64,000 nt of DNA, from the NCBI GenBank assembly GCA_934183165.1, contig CAKPRZ010000005.1, forward strand, positions 33,388 to 97,387, given 5' to 3'. Shown piece by piece: positions 1 through 8,619 of the stretch. Under the pieces are notes generated by a model. It saw only the letters and a program-made list of their open reading frames with translations. It did no database searches and was not told the DNA's origin. How positions within the stretch are numbered: position 1 is the first letter of the stretch; each line of letters begins with the position of its first letter. Made by a program: the position numbers and the translations under genes. The stretch comes from an uncultured Bacilli bacterium. GTDB taxonomy: Bacteria > Bacillota_I > Bacilli_A > RF39 > UBA660.

Positions 1-400
1 ACTATTTTAATCACCTTTTAACTTCCGATAATTGATATTATGTTGCCTTTTTTAAATTGTAATAAACAAATACCGCTTTTATTTGTCTAAAATCATATAC
101 TATTATCAATATCAAATATAAATGCGTTATACTAACTCTATAATGTGTAACAAAACTATCTTATATTATAATTATCATAGTATTAAATACTTTTTATTGA
201 ATCATTAAATTATTATTTATTAAATATATTTTTCCATCTATAACTAATCCATACTAATACTATATTAAAAATAAGATTTCAATTTGTTTTAAACATGTGC
301 ATTTAGATGATTAATTATATTACTTTTAATATGTCGATGCAAAATATATCTCTTATTTTATTTAAATTTATGTATAAATTCACCCTATTTTGTAAATAAT
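1..400. other. AT-rich intergenic region, no gene recognised
   Basis: I find no credible reading frame, tRNA or rho-independent terminator here. There is a small 7-bp inverted repeat near 65-87 without a U-tract. The segment is extremely AT-rich and ends just before the ribosome binding site (GGGAGG, about 409-414) of the following small gene. In Bacillus subtilis the gene after deoB is a purine nucleoside phosphorylase; no trace of one is visible here, although the window edge prevents a firm statement. Confidence 0.5.
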
Positions 401-419
401 TTATAGTAGGGAGGCCATT

Positions 420-626
420 ATGAGTAAAAAGGAAAAGAACGTTAAAACAAATATTAAATGTGATGTTAATTCATGTCTTCATAATAATTGTGATGACAAT
501 TGCTGTACACTAGATGAAATAAAAGTTAGCTGTGATTGCAATAGTGATAGTGCAACTGAAAAAAAAGAAACTGCATGTGAAAGTTTCAAGTGTAATTGCG
601 ACAAAGCTCAATCTGACAAAGAATAA
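420..626 (+). CDS. DUF1540-type small cysteine-rich protein
   Basis: A 68-residue protein with ten cysteines, several in C-x4-C and C-x-C spacings (C14, C19, C24, C28, C29, C38, C40, C53, C58, C60), ending in a hydrophilic tail. The pattern C-x-V-x2-C, then an I-x-V segment, then A-C-x-S-F matches the DUF1540 family of small Firmicutes proteins, probably metal-binding; their function is not established. A strong GGGAGG lies about 6 bases before the ATG, and a bidirectional terminator follows the stop, so this looks like a monocistronic gene. It is one of the few plus-strand genes in the window. No signal peptide or membrane segment is seen. Family assignment is by pattern; function unknown. 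Confidence 0.75.
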   Translation: MSKKEKNVKTNIKCDVNSCLHNNCDDNCCTLDEIKVSCDCNSDSATEKKETACESFKCNCDKAQSDKE

Positions 627-640
627 TTCTAGGTTAGATT

Positions 641-671
641 AAAAAAGAGTAGGAATCCCCTACTCTTTTTT
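641..671. terminator. Bidirectional rho-independent terminator
   Basis: A 12-bp arm (AAAAAGAGTAGG) pairs with its complement around a short loop, with A- and T-tracts on both sides. It can end both the small plus-strand gene at 420-626 and the minus-strand deoB. Confidence 0.85.
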
Positions 672-678
672 CTATAAA

Positions 679-1851
679 TTATTTTAACTTATCAAGAAAG
701 CTTTTTCCTATACCAGGATTGATTACTTCAAAATTATCTGCAATAGTAGCACCTATATCACCCATAGTATCAAGAATATCTAATTTGCCTGGCATTTTAA
801 ACATACGATTATATATTAATACGGGTACATTCTCTCGGGTGTGATCGCTTCCTAAAGTTGGATCATTACCATGATCAGCAGTTATTATTAATAAATCATC
901 ATCTGCTAATTTATTTAATATTAATGGCATTTCAACATCTAATTCTTCAATTGATTTTGCATATCCTTCGACATCTTGATTGTGACCATATAATTGATCA
1001 AAATCGTTAAGATTAACCATACATAGTCCAGTAAAGTTCTTTTCCATTATATCCATTAATTTATTTATTGTTTCACCATTTCCTTTATTGGATTTTACTA
1101 CCTTTGTAATACCTTCTCCATTAAAAATATCATTTACTTTTCCTATTGATATGACACTAAAACCCTTATCTTTTAATGAATTCAATGTGCTTCGTGCTGG
1201 AGGAGTAAGAGTATACTCAAATTTTTCACTAGTAAATCTATATTTTCCATTTTTGCCTGTAAATGATTTTCCAATTATTCTTGCTATTTTATAACCATAC
1301 TTTATAGTTATTTTTCTTATTATTTGACAATATTCATTAAGTTTAGCAACTGGGATTATATCTTCATGAGCAGCTATTTGTAGTGTTGAATTATATGAAG
1401 TAAACAAAATCAAAGATCCATATTGAACATGTCTATCACCAAGTTCTTTTAATATGTCTGTTCCATCATTTGAAGTTACTTTGTTTCCGATTACTCTTTT
1501 TTTAATACTTGCTTCAATTCTATCAATTAATTCCGTAGGGAATCCTTTTTCTGTATAGATTTGAAATGGCTCATAATTCTCTATTCCAACTATTTCATAG
1601 TGTCCAATCAGACTATCTTTACCTGCATTTTTAGGTCTTGCTATTGTATAATATGAATCAACATTTTCATTATCGCTCATATTAATTGTATTAAAGATTC
1701 CTAATTTTTCTAAATTTGGTATAAACAATGGATGATTATCATTAATATTTTTTAATGTGTTTGCTCCTACATCACCATAGTTTTTTGCATCAATTGCCTC
1801 ACCTACTCCAAGGGAATCTAGTACCATCAAAAAAACTCTTTTAAATCTCAT
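679..1851 (-). CDS. deoB: Phosphopentomutase
   Basis: DeoB interconverts ribose/deoxyribose 1-phosphate and 5-phosphate in nucleoside salvage; it is cytosolic and Mn-dependent, of the alkaline phosphatase superfamily. The 390 residues are full length. Metal-site motifs are present: an N-terminal hydrophobic strand ending in D12-S, and near the C-terminus TADHGNDPT and SDHTRE. AAGGAGG precedes the ATG at a normal distance. The gene lies 2 bases after xerD on the same strand, the same pair as ripX-drm in B. subtilis, so the two are surely cotranscribed. The nucleoside phosphorylase that follows in Bacillus is not seen inside the window. Confidence 0.95.
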   Translation of the reverse strand: MRFKRVFLMVLDSLGVGEAIDAKNYGDVGANTLKNINDNHPLFIPNLEKLGIFNTINMSDNENVDSYYTIARPKNAGKDSLIGHYEIVGIENYEPFQIYTEKGFPTELIDRIEASIKKRVIGNKVTSNDGTDILKELGDRHVQYGSLILFTSYNSTLQIAAHEDIIPVAKLNEYCQIIRKITIKYGYKIARIIGKSFTGKNGKYRFTSEKFEYTLTPPARSTLNSLKDKGFSVISIGKVNDIFNGEGITKVVKSNKGNGETINKLMDIMEKNFTGLCMVNLNDFDQLYGHNQDVEGYAKSIEELDVEMPLILNKLADDDLLIITADHGNDPTLGSDHTRENVPVLIYNRMFKMPGKLDILDTMGDIGATIADNFEVINPGIGKSFLDKLK

Positions 1852-1853
1852 AA

Positions 1854-2750
1854 TTAATTTTCCTCCTTATGACTTCTTGGATGAAATTTATTGTAATCTT
1901 CTTTTATTCTATTGTTAGAAATATGAGTATATATTTTAGTTGTTGCAATATCACTGTGACCAAGTAATTCTTGAATAGTTCTTAAATCTGCTCCATATTC
2001 TAGCATATGCGTTGCAAAACTGTGTCTTAGTGTATGTGGTGATACATCAACATTAATATTTTTTTCTTTAAGTAATCTTTTGATTATTTTAAAAAAACTA
2101 AATCTACTTAATTTGCTACCTAAATTGTTTAAAAACAAATACTCACATCTTTTTTTATTATATAGCTTTGGTCTATATTTCAAATATTCATTTAAATAAA
2201 ATAGGACATATTCTCCAATTGGTACAATTCTTTCCTTATTGCCCTTACCAATACATCTTATTACACAATTTTCCATATCAATATCAGATAACTTTAAATT
2301 AAGTAATTCACTAATTCTAAGGCCAGTACCATATAGTAATTCTAACATAGCTTTATTACGATAGTCAAATACTGTATTACAACTAATATCAAGTAATTTA
2401 TCTACTTGTTCAACACTTATCACTTTTGGTAAGGTTTTTCGTAATTTTGGTCTTTCAATTGATTCTGCTACATTAGTTTTAATCAATTGTCTTTGATATA
2501 AATAATTATGAAAGTTTTTAATCGTAGTTAATTTTCTAGCAATAGATGTTATACTATATTCTTTATGACTTAACACTTTTAAATATTCTTCAATATCTTT
2601 TTTTTTAATATTTTCAATCTTATAAATATGTTGATCTTCTAGAAAAAGAACATACTTTTGCAAATCATTTTGATAAGACATAATAGTATTATTACTTAAG
2701 TGCTTTTCAAATTTTACAAAGTTTATGTAATCATCTATTTTTTCATTCAT
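1854..2750 (-). CDS. xerD: Tyrosine site-specific recombinase XerD
   Basis: A 298-residue tyrosine recombinase with an N-terminal SAM-like DNA-binding domain (about 1-90) and a C-terminal catalytic domain. The full catalytic set is visible: R145 in GTGLRISEL, K169, H239 and R242 in HTLRHSF, H265 in LLGHSD, and nucleophile Y274. With XerC it would resolve chromosome dimers at dif. Its length and its position directly before deoB match B. subtilis ripX/xerD rather than a mobile-element integrase. GAAGTGATAAT precedes the ATG. No dif-like site was identified in the window. Confidence 0.9.
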   Translation of the reverse strand: MNEKIDDYINFVKFEKHLSNNTIMSYQNDLQKYVLFLEDQHIYKIENIKKKDIEEYLKVLSHKEYSITSIARKLTTIKNFHNYLYQRQLIKTNVAESIERPKLRKTLPKVISVEQVDKLLDISCNTVFDYRNKAMLELLYGTGLRISELLNLKLSDIDMENCVIRCIGKGNKERIVPIGEYVLFYLNEYLKYRPKLYNKKRCEYLFLNNLGSKLSRFSFFKIIKRLLKEKNINVDVSPHTLRHSFATHMLEYGADLRTIQELLGHSDIATTKIYTHISNNRIKEDYNKFHPRSHKEEN

Positions 2751-2773
2751 ATTATCACTTCTCTACTATTGGT

Positions 2774-2830
2774 AGTATATCACAAAAATCATATAAATAA
2801 TAGACTACTACCTTTTATTTATGCTAAAAT
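2774..2830. promoter_or_regulatory. Divergent promoters for xerD-deoB and rarA
   Basis: On the plus strand TAGACT (2801-2806) lies 18 bases before TAAAAT (2825-2830), which has an upstream TG (extended -10), for rarA. On the minus strand TATACT with an extended TG (2774-2779 in plus numbering) faces xerD; its -35 is weak. Both calls are by eye. Confidence 0.6.
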
Positions 2831-2850
2831 AAAGAAAAGGTCGTGATATT

Positions 2851-4068
2851 GTGGATAAACCTCTAGCACTTAAATTAGCTCCTAAATCATTAAAAGAAGT
2901 ATACGGTCAAAAACATTTAATTGGAAAAGGAAAAATTCTTTATAATATGATTCAAAACAAAAAACTTTTCTCAATGATTTTATATGGTAAACCAGGTATT
3001 GGTAAAACTTCTATTGCTAATGCCATGGTTAATGAATTAGGATTAAGATACAGATTTTTAAATGCCACTATTAATACAAAAAAAGACTTTGATATAGTTG
3101 TTGAAGAAGCAAAGATGTATGATGGAATTATTTTAATTATGGACGAAATACACAGACTTAACAAAGATAAACAAGATTTACTTCTACCACAGTTAGAAAG
3201 TGGTTTAATTACATTAATTGGTATGACTACATCAAATCCTTACCATGCCATTAATCCAGCAATTAGGAGTAGATGTCAACTTTTCGAACTAGAGCCACTT
3301 AATACTAACGACATTAAACAGGCGTTAAATGCCGCTATTAAAACACCATATTTAAATGGGATTAAAATTGATGAATCAGTAATTAATTATATAGCCGAAT
3401 TATCTGGCAGTGATTTAAGATATGCATATAATTTGCTAGAAATAGCCTATTTTACTAGTGATTCTAAAATCATTACATTAGATCATGTAAAAAAAATAAA
3501 TAGTAAACCCGTGTTCTTTCATGATAAAAATGGAGATGGACATTATGATGTTTTAAGTGCCTTTCAAAAGTCAATTAGAGGAAGTGATGTTGATGCTTCG
3601 CTTCATTATTTAGCTAGGTTAATCGAAGCTGGTGATTTAGATAGTATTTATAGAAGATTAAGTGTAATAGCCTATGAAGACATTGGCCTTGCTAATCCTA
3701 GTATTGGTCCTAGATTAAAAGCCGCGATTGATGCATCAGAATTAGTTGGATTACCAGAGGCTAGAATACCTTTAGGGACAATAGTTGTAGAAATGGCTCT
3801 ATCACCAAAATCTAACACTGCTCATTTTGCCCTTGATAAGGCTTTAGAAGATGTAAAAACAGGTCGTAGTGGAAACGTTCCCAATCATATTAAAACTTCA
3901 TCTACAGATTATAAATATCCTCATGACTATCCTGGCAATTATGTTGTACAACAATATTTACCAGACAATCTTAAGAATAAAAAATATTATATACCTAAAA
4001 CAGTCGGTTATGAAGCAACAATCAAAAAGATATATGACAAAATAGAAAAAATTAAAAAAGAAAAATAG
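2851..4068 (+). CDS. rarA: Replication-associated recombination protein A (AAA+ ATPase)
   Basis: RarA/MgsA is a tetrameric clamp-loader-like AAA+ ATPase acting at stalled replication forks. The protein is 405 residues, slightly shorter than the usual length of about 420. Walker A is GKPGIGKTS (46-54) and Walker B is LIMDEIHRL (D98-E99), followed by sensor motifs around SNPYHAINPAIRSR and a C-terminal MgsA/assembly region. The start is GTG at 2851; the family's N-terminal motif (L-A-x-R-x-P-x2-L-x-E-x3-G-Q) is matched by residues 6-20, which supports this start. It has its own promoter and is divergent from xerD. Confidence 0.93.
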   Translation: MDKPLALKLAPKSLKEVYGQKHLIGKGKILYNMIQNKKLFSMILYGKPGIGKTSIANAMVNELGLRYRFLNATINTKKDFDIVVEEAKMYDGIILIMDEIHRLNKDKQDLLLPQLESGLITLIGMTTSNPYHAINPAIRSRCQLFELEPLNTNDIKQALNAAIKTPYLNGIKIDESVINYIAELSGSDLRYAYNLLEIAYFTSDSKIITLDHVKKINSKPVFFHDKNGDGHYDVLSAFQKSIRGSDVDASLHYLARLIEAGDLDSIYRRLSVIAYEDIGLANPSIGPRLKAAIDASELVGLPEARIPLGTIVVEMALSPKSNTAHFALDKALEDVKTGRSGNVPNHIKTSSTDYKYPHDYPGNYVVQQYLPDNLKNKKYYIPKTVGYEATIKKIYDKIEKIKKEK

Positions 4069-4071
4069 AAT

Positions 4072-4094
4072 GACTTTTTATTAAAGTCTTTTTT
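4072..4094 (+). terminator. Terminator of rarA
   Basis: GACTTT / AAAGTC stem with a 5-base loop and six T residues, starting 4 bases after the rarA stop. Confidence 0.85.
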
Positions 4095-4110
4095 AATTAT
4101 CTTAATACAC

Positions 4111-4149
4111 AAAAAAGTCTATAAAGAAACAAACTTTCTTTATAGGCTT
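4111..4149 (-). terminator. Terminator of the vWA surface-protein operon
   Basis: A 14-bp stem with one wobble pair (AGCCTATAAAGAAA against its partner) is followed on the minus strand by TTTTTT, just after the stop codon at 4156. Confidence 0.88.
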
Positions 4150-4155
4150 AATTTA

Positions 4156-6543
4156 TTAATTTTCTTTTTTTCTAACAGCAAATGTAATTACTATTGCTGA
4201 TAACAAATAAGCAAATGATAAATATTTAGTTGAATCAATTCCTGTTTTAGGAGGCATTAAATCTCCTTCTGGGTTTTCTACATAATATACTTTTATTACA
4301 TTTTCTTTTTCATCATCGATAGTTAATGGCGCTGTATCTTTATCGAATCTATATCCCCTTGGTAATTTATCAGTATAATTTCTAATTACTGTACCATAAG
4401 TAAATCCTTCAAAATAATCAGTTTTACTGCTATCTATTTCACCATCGAAATAGTATTCTACTCTATATTTTAAATCATCTTTTATTGTATAGTAGAAATT
4501 AATTTCTTGATTATCCTCTTCTATTATTATCGTTTTTTTACTTGAATCGTCCCCATCATTTACTAAATTATATCCTTTTATACTAATAGCATTTTCTAAA
4601 TGTTCTGATAAATAGCTAACATCATTAACTATTTTTTGTTTACTTAGTACTTTATTAGTTCCTAATTCTAAATAATTAACTTTATAAGAATAATCATTTC
4701 GTTTTTCATAGTAAAATTTTAATTCTTTATTTAATTGATCAAGAGTAATTGTTTTAGTTTCAGAATCGGCTAGTTTATAACCTTTTGGCGCGGTTTTTGC
4801 GTGTTCTGTATAAGTTTCTTCAAATTTTCCCTCTTTTGTTTCACTATCTAATCCAATATATTCTTCTGTATCCTTTTCCAAATATTTAACTATATAAGGT
4901 ATATCATCTCTTTTTTCATAACATACTCTTATAACATTTTGTCCATCTATAATTGTATAAGGCATAGATGTCAAAATTCTTCCAGGTCTATATCCAAATG
5001 TTGGTAAATATTTATCTACAGGGATATCACTACTTAATATTTTTGAACCAAAAAGTTGATTCTTATAGGTATTTTCAGCATCCTTTGAAAGCTTTATATT
5101 ACCATCTTTATAATATTCAACAATATATGAAAGATTATCTTTCTTTTTATACACAACATTTATAACATCGTTATTTCCTGTAAGGGTATAAGGCATAGAA
5201 GTTACGAATTCTCCATCTTTATATCCAACTGTTGGTTTATAATCATTTATTGATATATCAGATGCATTTATTACCGATTTCTTAGTTTGCTTAGTTTCCG
5301 AATGTAATAATTCACCATCAATACTACTATCTTTATAATAATTTATTGTATAATTTTTAATTTCTTGTAACCAATATACTTCGGCACTTTCTGAAATAGT
5401 CTTAGAATCACTTTGATTATTACTATTAGTATATTTTATAGTTGCCATTTCATTGGTTGGATACCAATTTTCCTCAAGTGTTTTATCTATCTTAATTTTA
5501 AACTCGACTGATTTTCCTTCTTGAGTAATATCACCAATATTAAAGCTAACCTTTTGATCATTTACAGTAGCACCTACTCCACTACCATCAACATATGTAA
5601 ATTCATCTGTTATAATATCTTCTATAATTGCATTAGTTCCTGCTGGCTTTCTAACTGTAATACTAGATGTAATATTATTTAAACTATTAATTAATTGTTC
5701 ATTACTTTTTGCATCAAATTGATGTGATGTACTAGTTGCGATTTGATTTATTGTATCAAGATCATCTTCATCAGTTACATCAAAAGCAACTGTAAAAATT
5801 TCGATTCCTGCAGCTTTTGCAGAGTTAGCAGCAGCTATTGCATCTTTTTTTGGCTGAGTATAACTGCCATTAATTTCAGGTCTACCATCACTTAATAAAA
5901 CTATATACATATTTGTTGCTTTTGTAGCTAACAATTGTTTACTAGCCAAATTAATTGCTGCAGCAGTATTAGTATCGCCTCCAGCACTTTGAGGAAAGTT
6001 ATCTGGTCTCCATGTAGTGAACTTTTTACTGTCAAAGTTTCTATTTAATGTTGCTTCATCTGAAAATGTAATTAATCCTAATTTAGCCTTAGAATATTTT
6101 TCAAGAATTTTTTCTGAAAAATTAATAGTTGCTTTTTTTGCTAGCTCATACTTTTCCTTCATGAAGTCATCTGGACAATTATACCAATCCTTCTCACACA
6201 TCAATTCTCCGAAAGGTTCAGGACCCATAGTTCCTGATCTATCAAGAACAAACATAATATAAGGACTTGCTTCTACAGATTGAGTAACAGTTACATCTTT
6301 ACCTTTAGCTGTTAATTTAACATTATAAATTCCTTCTTCGTTTGTTTTTGTTACAGTTTTAGTTAATTCAACATCACCGGGATTAGTTATAGAACCCTCA
6401 GAGTTTACACTTTTTCTTACATCACCTTTAACGTTACTTGATGCCAATACAACGGTTTGATAACCAAAACTAGTAAATAAAATTGTTATTACTAACATTA
6501 TTCTTATTATTACTTCAAAACTTTTAAATATTGTTTTTTTCAT
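4156..6543 (-). CDS. Cell-wall anchored vWA-domain surface protein with MucBP-like repeats
   Basis: A 795-residue secreted protein. Residues 1-35 form a signal peptide (KK, long hydrophobic run, cleavage near LASS). Residues about 93-295 are a von Willebrand A domain with a MIDAS site (D101-x-S103-x-T105, T191, D219 in SDG) and a Cys-containing insert (C116, C123). After a beta-sandwich linker, residues about 395-760 hold five related MucBP-like modules recognisable by Y-x-V-x-Y and F/V-x-Y-Y-x3-D signatures. The C-terminus has the sorting-type signal PPKTG (764-768), a hydrophobic segment and RKKEN. It is probably an adhesin or pilus-like protein. The ATG has a perfect AGGAGG. It lies 9 bases after the sortase gene, suggesting enzyme and substrate are made together. 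Confidence 0.85.
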   Translation of the reverse strand: MKKTIFKSFEVIIRIMLVITILFTSFGYQTVVLASSNVKGDVRKSVNSEGSITNPGDVELTKTVTKTNEEGIYNVKLTAKGKDVTVTQSVEASPYIMFVLDRSGTMGPEPFGELMCEKDWYNCPDDFMKEKYELAKKATINFSEKILEKYSKAKLGLITFSDEATLNRNFDSKKFTTWRPDNFPQSAGGDTNTAAAINLASKQLLATKATNMYIVLLSDGRPEINGSYTQPKKDAIAAANSAKAAGIEIFTVAFDVTDEDDLDTINQIATSTSHQFDAKSNEQLINSLNNITSSITVRKPAGTNAIIEDIITDEFTYVDGSGVGATVNDQKVSFNIGDITQEGKSVEFKIKIDKTLEENWYPTNEMATIKYTNSNNQSDSKTISESAEVYWLQEIKNYTINYYKDSSIDGELLHSETKQTKKSVINASDISINDYKPTVGYKDGEFVTSMPYTLTGNNDVINVVYKKKDNLSYIVEYYKDGNIKLSKDAENTYKNQLFGSKILSSDIPVDKYLPTFGYRPGRILTSMPYTIIDGQNVIRVCYEKRDDIPYIVKYLEKDTEEYIGLDSETKEGKFEETYTEHAKTAPKGYKLADSETKTITLDQLNKELKFYYEKRNDYSYKVNYLELGTNKVLSKQKIVNDVSYLSEHLENAISIKGYNLVNDGDDSSKKTIIIEEDNQEINFYYTIKDDLKYRVEYYFDGEIDSSKTDYFEGFTYGTVIRNYTDKLPRGYRFDKDTAPLTIDDEKENVIKVYYVENPEGDLMPPKTGIDSTKYLSFAYLLSAIVITFAVRKKEN

Positions 6544-6552
6544 AAAAACCTC

Positions 6553-7266
6553 CTATTTAATTTTTTTGGCACTGATAATTAGATAAGAATTTTCAGGATT
6601 ATAATAACAAGTCTGCAACATGATGATTCTATTAGAAACATCAATATTTACACCCGTATCATAAATTGAGTTATCTTTTATCCAATTAAGGTGTTTTATC
6701 CACTCTTTATCATTAAAAGTTATTTTCATGTGAGTATTGTTAGATTCTTCAACAATCATAACCGAGAATATTTTCCATAAGCTTTTTTCATTATCAATAA
6801 TGAGCTCAATGTCTTGATAATTTTTATAAAAATCTTGTTTCAAATATTTTTCCAAATCATGAAAAAGTGCACTCTTTAATGTTTTAGAGTTATGCCCATA
6901 AATTAATATTTTCCTATCAGCTGCTGTATTTCTATAATCAATAAAAATACTTCCTTTTTTATCCTTGTCTCCTGTAGATGAATGATTTAAATAATAATCA
7001 TTATCTGTACCTTGGACTAATGAATTATTTATATTTGTACCTGGTATAATGATTTTGTTTTGACTATTTTTATTAATTGTTTTTTTATATTTTTTACTTG
7101 ATTCTGTTTTTTTTACTGTTCCATTATCTAGTAAAACAGAAGAAATTTCAGTATTATTATTTATCTTTTCTTCATTATTTCCAGCATTAATAGGTCTTAA
7201 AATAAATATAAAAATACAAAAGATGCAAATTAGTAAAATGTTTATTATTTTTTTTGTTTGATTCAT
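6553..7266 (-). CDS. Class B-like sortase lacking the canonical catalytic Arg
   Basis: A membrane-anchored sortase-fold protein, 237 residues from the ATG at 7266; an upstream in-frame TTG at 7281 overlaps the GGGGG ribosome binding site and is a less likely start. One N-terminal membrane segment is followed by a charged stalk and the sortase domain. Numbering is from the upstream TTG (add 5 to ATG-based numbers). Features include IPGTNI, the catalytic His in IYGHN (H130), and the catalytic Cys in LQTCYYN (C225). Class B sortases carry an Arg eight residues after the Cys; here that position is Tyr (Y233) and no Arg occurs downstream. It precedes the PPKTG surface protein in the same operon. 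The fold call is secure; activity is uncertain. Confidence 0.82.
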   Translation of the reverse strand: MNQTKKIINILLICIFCIFIFILRPINAGNNEEKINNNTEISSVLLDNGTVKKTESSKKYKKTINKNSQNKIIIPGTNINNSLVQGTDNDYYLNHSSTGDKDKKGSIFIDYRNTAADRKILIYGHNSKTLKSALFHDLEKYLKQDFYKNYQDIELIIDNEKSLWKIFSVMIVEESNNTHMKITFNDKEWIKHLNWIKDNSIYDTGVNIDVSNRIIMLQTCYYNPENSYLIISAKKIK

Positions 7267-7318
7267 AATCACAACCCCCAAACAATTATAAATCTTAAAT
7301 TTCTAGGTACGGCTTTAT

Positions 7319-7347
7319 ATCATAAATGAAGTTATAAAATTTGTCAA
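7319..7347 (-). promoter_or_regulatory. Sigma-A promoter of the sortase operon
   Basis: TTGACA (7342-7347) and TATGAT (7319-7324) are separated by exactly 17 bases on the minus strand, about 50 bases before the sortase ATG. Confidence 0.75.
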
Positions 7348-7465
7348 CTTTTTTATATTCACATTTTTATTATGAACCAAAAATAAAAATTCTATATATG
7401 AATTTGATAAAATCATTAAAAAAATAATGCATTATATTATATTTAAATATTATAAAAAGTAGCAC

Positions 7466-7488
7466 AAAAAAAGTAGCTACTGCTACTT
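7466..7488 (-). terminator. Terminator of dnaJ
   Basis: AAGTAGC / GCTACTT stem, 4-base loop and a run of T on the minus strand; the hairpin overlaps the dnaJ TAG stop. Confidence 0.88.
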
Positions 7489-8610
7489 AATATTTTTCTC
7501 GACAAATTTATTGAAACTTGTAATTTCACTATTACCTAATTCAGTTTTACTTAATTCTTCCAATAATTCTTTTTGAATTCTAGTTAATCTTTGAGGAGTT
7601 ATTATTTTTATAATGATATACATATCACCAGTTTTTCTAGTGGTTTCATTATAAATACCTTTACCTTTTAGTCTTTGCTTATCTCCATTACTAGTACCTG
7701 ATGATATATTTAATTTTACATTACCTTGAATTGTTGGAATTTCTTTCTTACAACCCAGTATAGCTTCAGTTATTGTTAAAGGGACTTCAAGATAAATATC
7801 GTTTTCATCTCTTTGATAAAATTTATGTTCATCGATAGTAAATTCTATATATAGATCACCTGGAGGCCCCCCATTAATACCAGCCTCTCCTTTGCCTGTG
7901 ATACGTAATCTATTACCATCATCAACTCCTGAAGGGATATTTACTGATATAGTTTTTTTACTTCTTATATAACCTTTACCGTTGCAATCATTACATTTTG
8001 TTTTGTAACTCTTTCCTAATCCACCACAATTTGGACAAGTAGTTTTTGTCATAAATGCACCTAATATAGTTCTTTGTTCACTTGTTATTGTTCCACTTCC
8101 ATGGCATTTCGAACAAACCTCTTCATCAAATCCTCCTTTTCCATGGCAATGACTACAAGTATCGTTTACTTCTACATTAATTTCTTTTTTACATCCGTAA
8201 ACTGCTTCTTCAAAAGATAATCTCAACTTTAATAATCTATCCGAACCCCTACTTGCTCTAGATGATGATCTAGATCTAGATGATGAACCAAATCCAAATC
8301 CACCACCAAATATGTTGTCAAATATATCTCCAAAATCAAAATTGGAAAAATCAAACCCTCCGAAGCCACCGCTACCTCCAGCATTATTGTCAAAAGCAGC
8401 ATGACCAAATTGATCATATTGACGTCTTCTGTCTTCATCAGACAAAACAGCGTAAGCTTCTTGTACTTCTTTAAACTTTTCTGCGGCGTTTTCTTCTTTA
8501 GAAACATCTGGATGATATTTTTTTGCCAATTTTCTAAAGGCACTTTTAATTTCAGCAAGAGATGCATCTTTAGATACACCTAACACTTCATAATAATCTC
8601 GCTTTTCCAT
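7483..8610 (-). CDS. dnaJ: Chaperone DnaJ (type I Hsp40)
   Basis: A 375-residue co-chaperone that delivers substrates to DnaK and stimulates its ATPase. The J domain (1-70) has HPD at 33-35. A Gly/Phe-rich linker (about 75-115) continues into an unusual Ser/Arg-rich stretch. Four zinc-binding repeats of the type C-x2-C-x-G-x-G follow (CSHCHGKG, CSKCHGSG, CPNCGGLG, CNDCNGKG), then two C-terminal substrate-binding sandwiches. AGGTGAAGTAA precedes the ATG. It is the last gene of the heat-shock operon, 9 bases after pepF, and ends at a terminator. Confidence 0.97.
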   Translation of the reverse strand: MEKRDYYEVLGVSKDASLAEIKSAFRKLAKKYHPDVSKEENAAEKFKEVQEAYAVLSDEDRRRQYDQFGHAAFDNNAGGSGGFGGFDFSNFDFGDIFDNIFGGGFGFGSSSRSRSSSRASRGSDRLLKLRLSFEEAVYGCKKEINVEVNDTCSHCHGKGGFDEEVCSKCHGSGTITSEQRTILGAFMTKTTCPNCGGLGKSYKTKCNDCNGKGYIRSKKTISVNIPSGVDDGNRLRITGKGEAGINGGPPGDLYIEFTIDEHKFYQRDENDIYLEVPLTITEAILGCKKEIPTIQGNVKLNISSGTSNGDKQRLKGKGIYNETTRKTGDMYIIIKIITPQRLTRIQKELLEELSKTELGNSEITSFNKFVEKNIK

Positions 8611-8619
8611 TTACTTCAC

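Noticed and set aside
1854..2750. Tyrosine recombinase as a mobile-element integrase
   Set aside because: Length, motifs and the xerD-deoB neighbourhood identify the housekeeping XerD; no att sites or phage genes are near.
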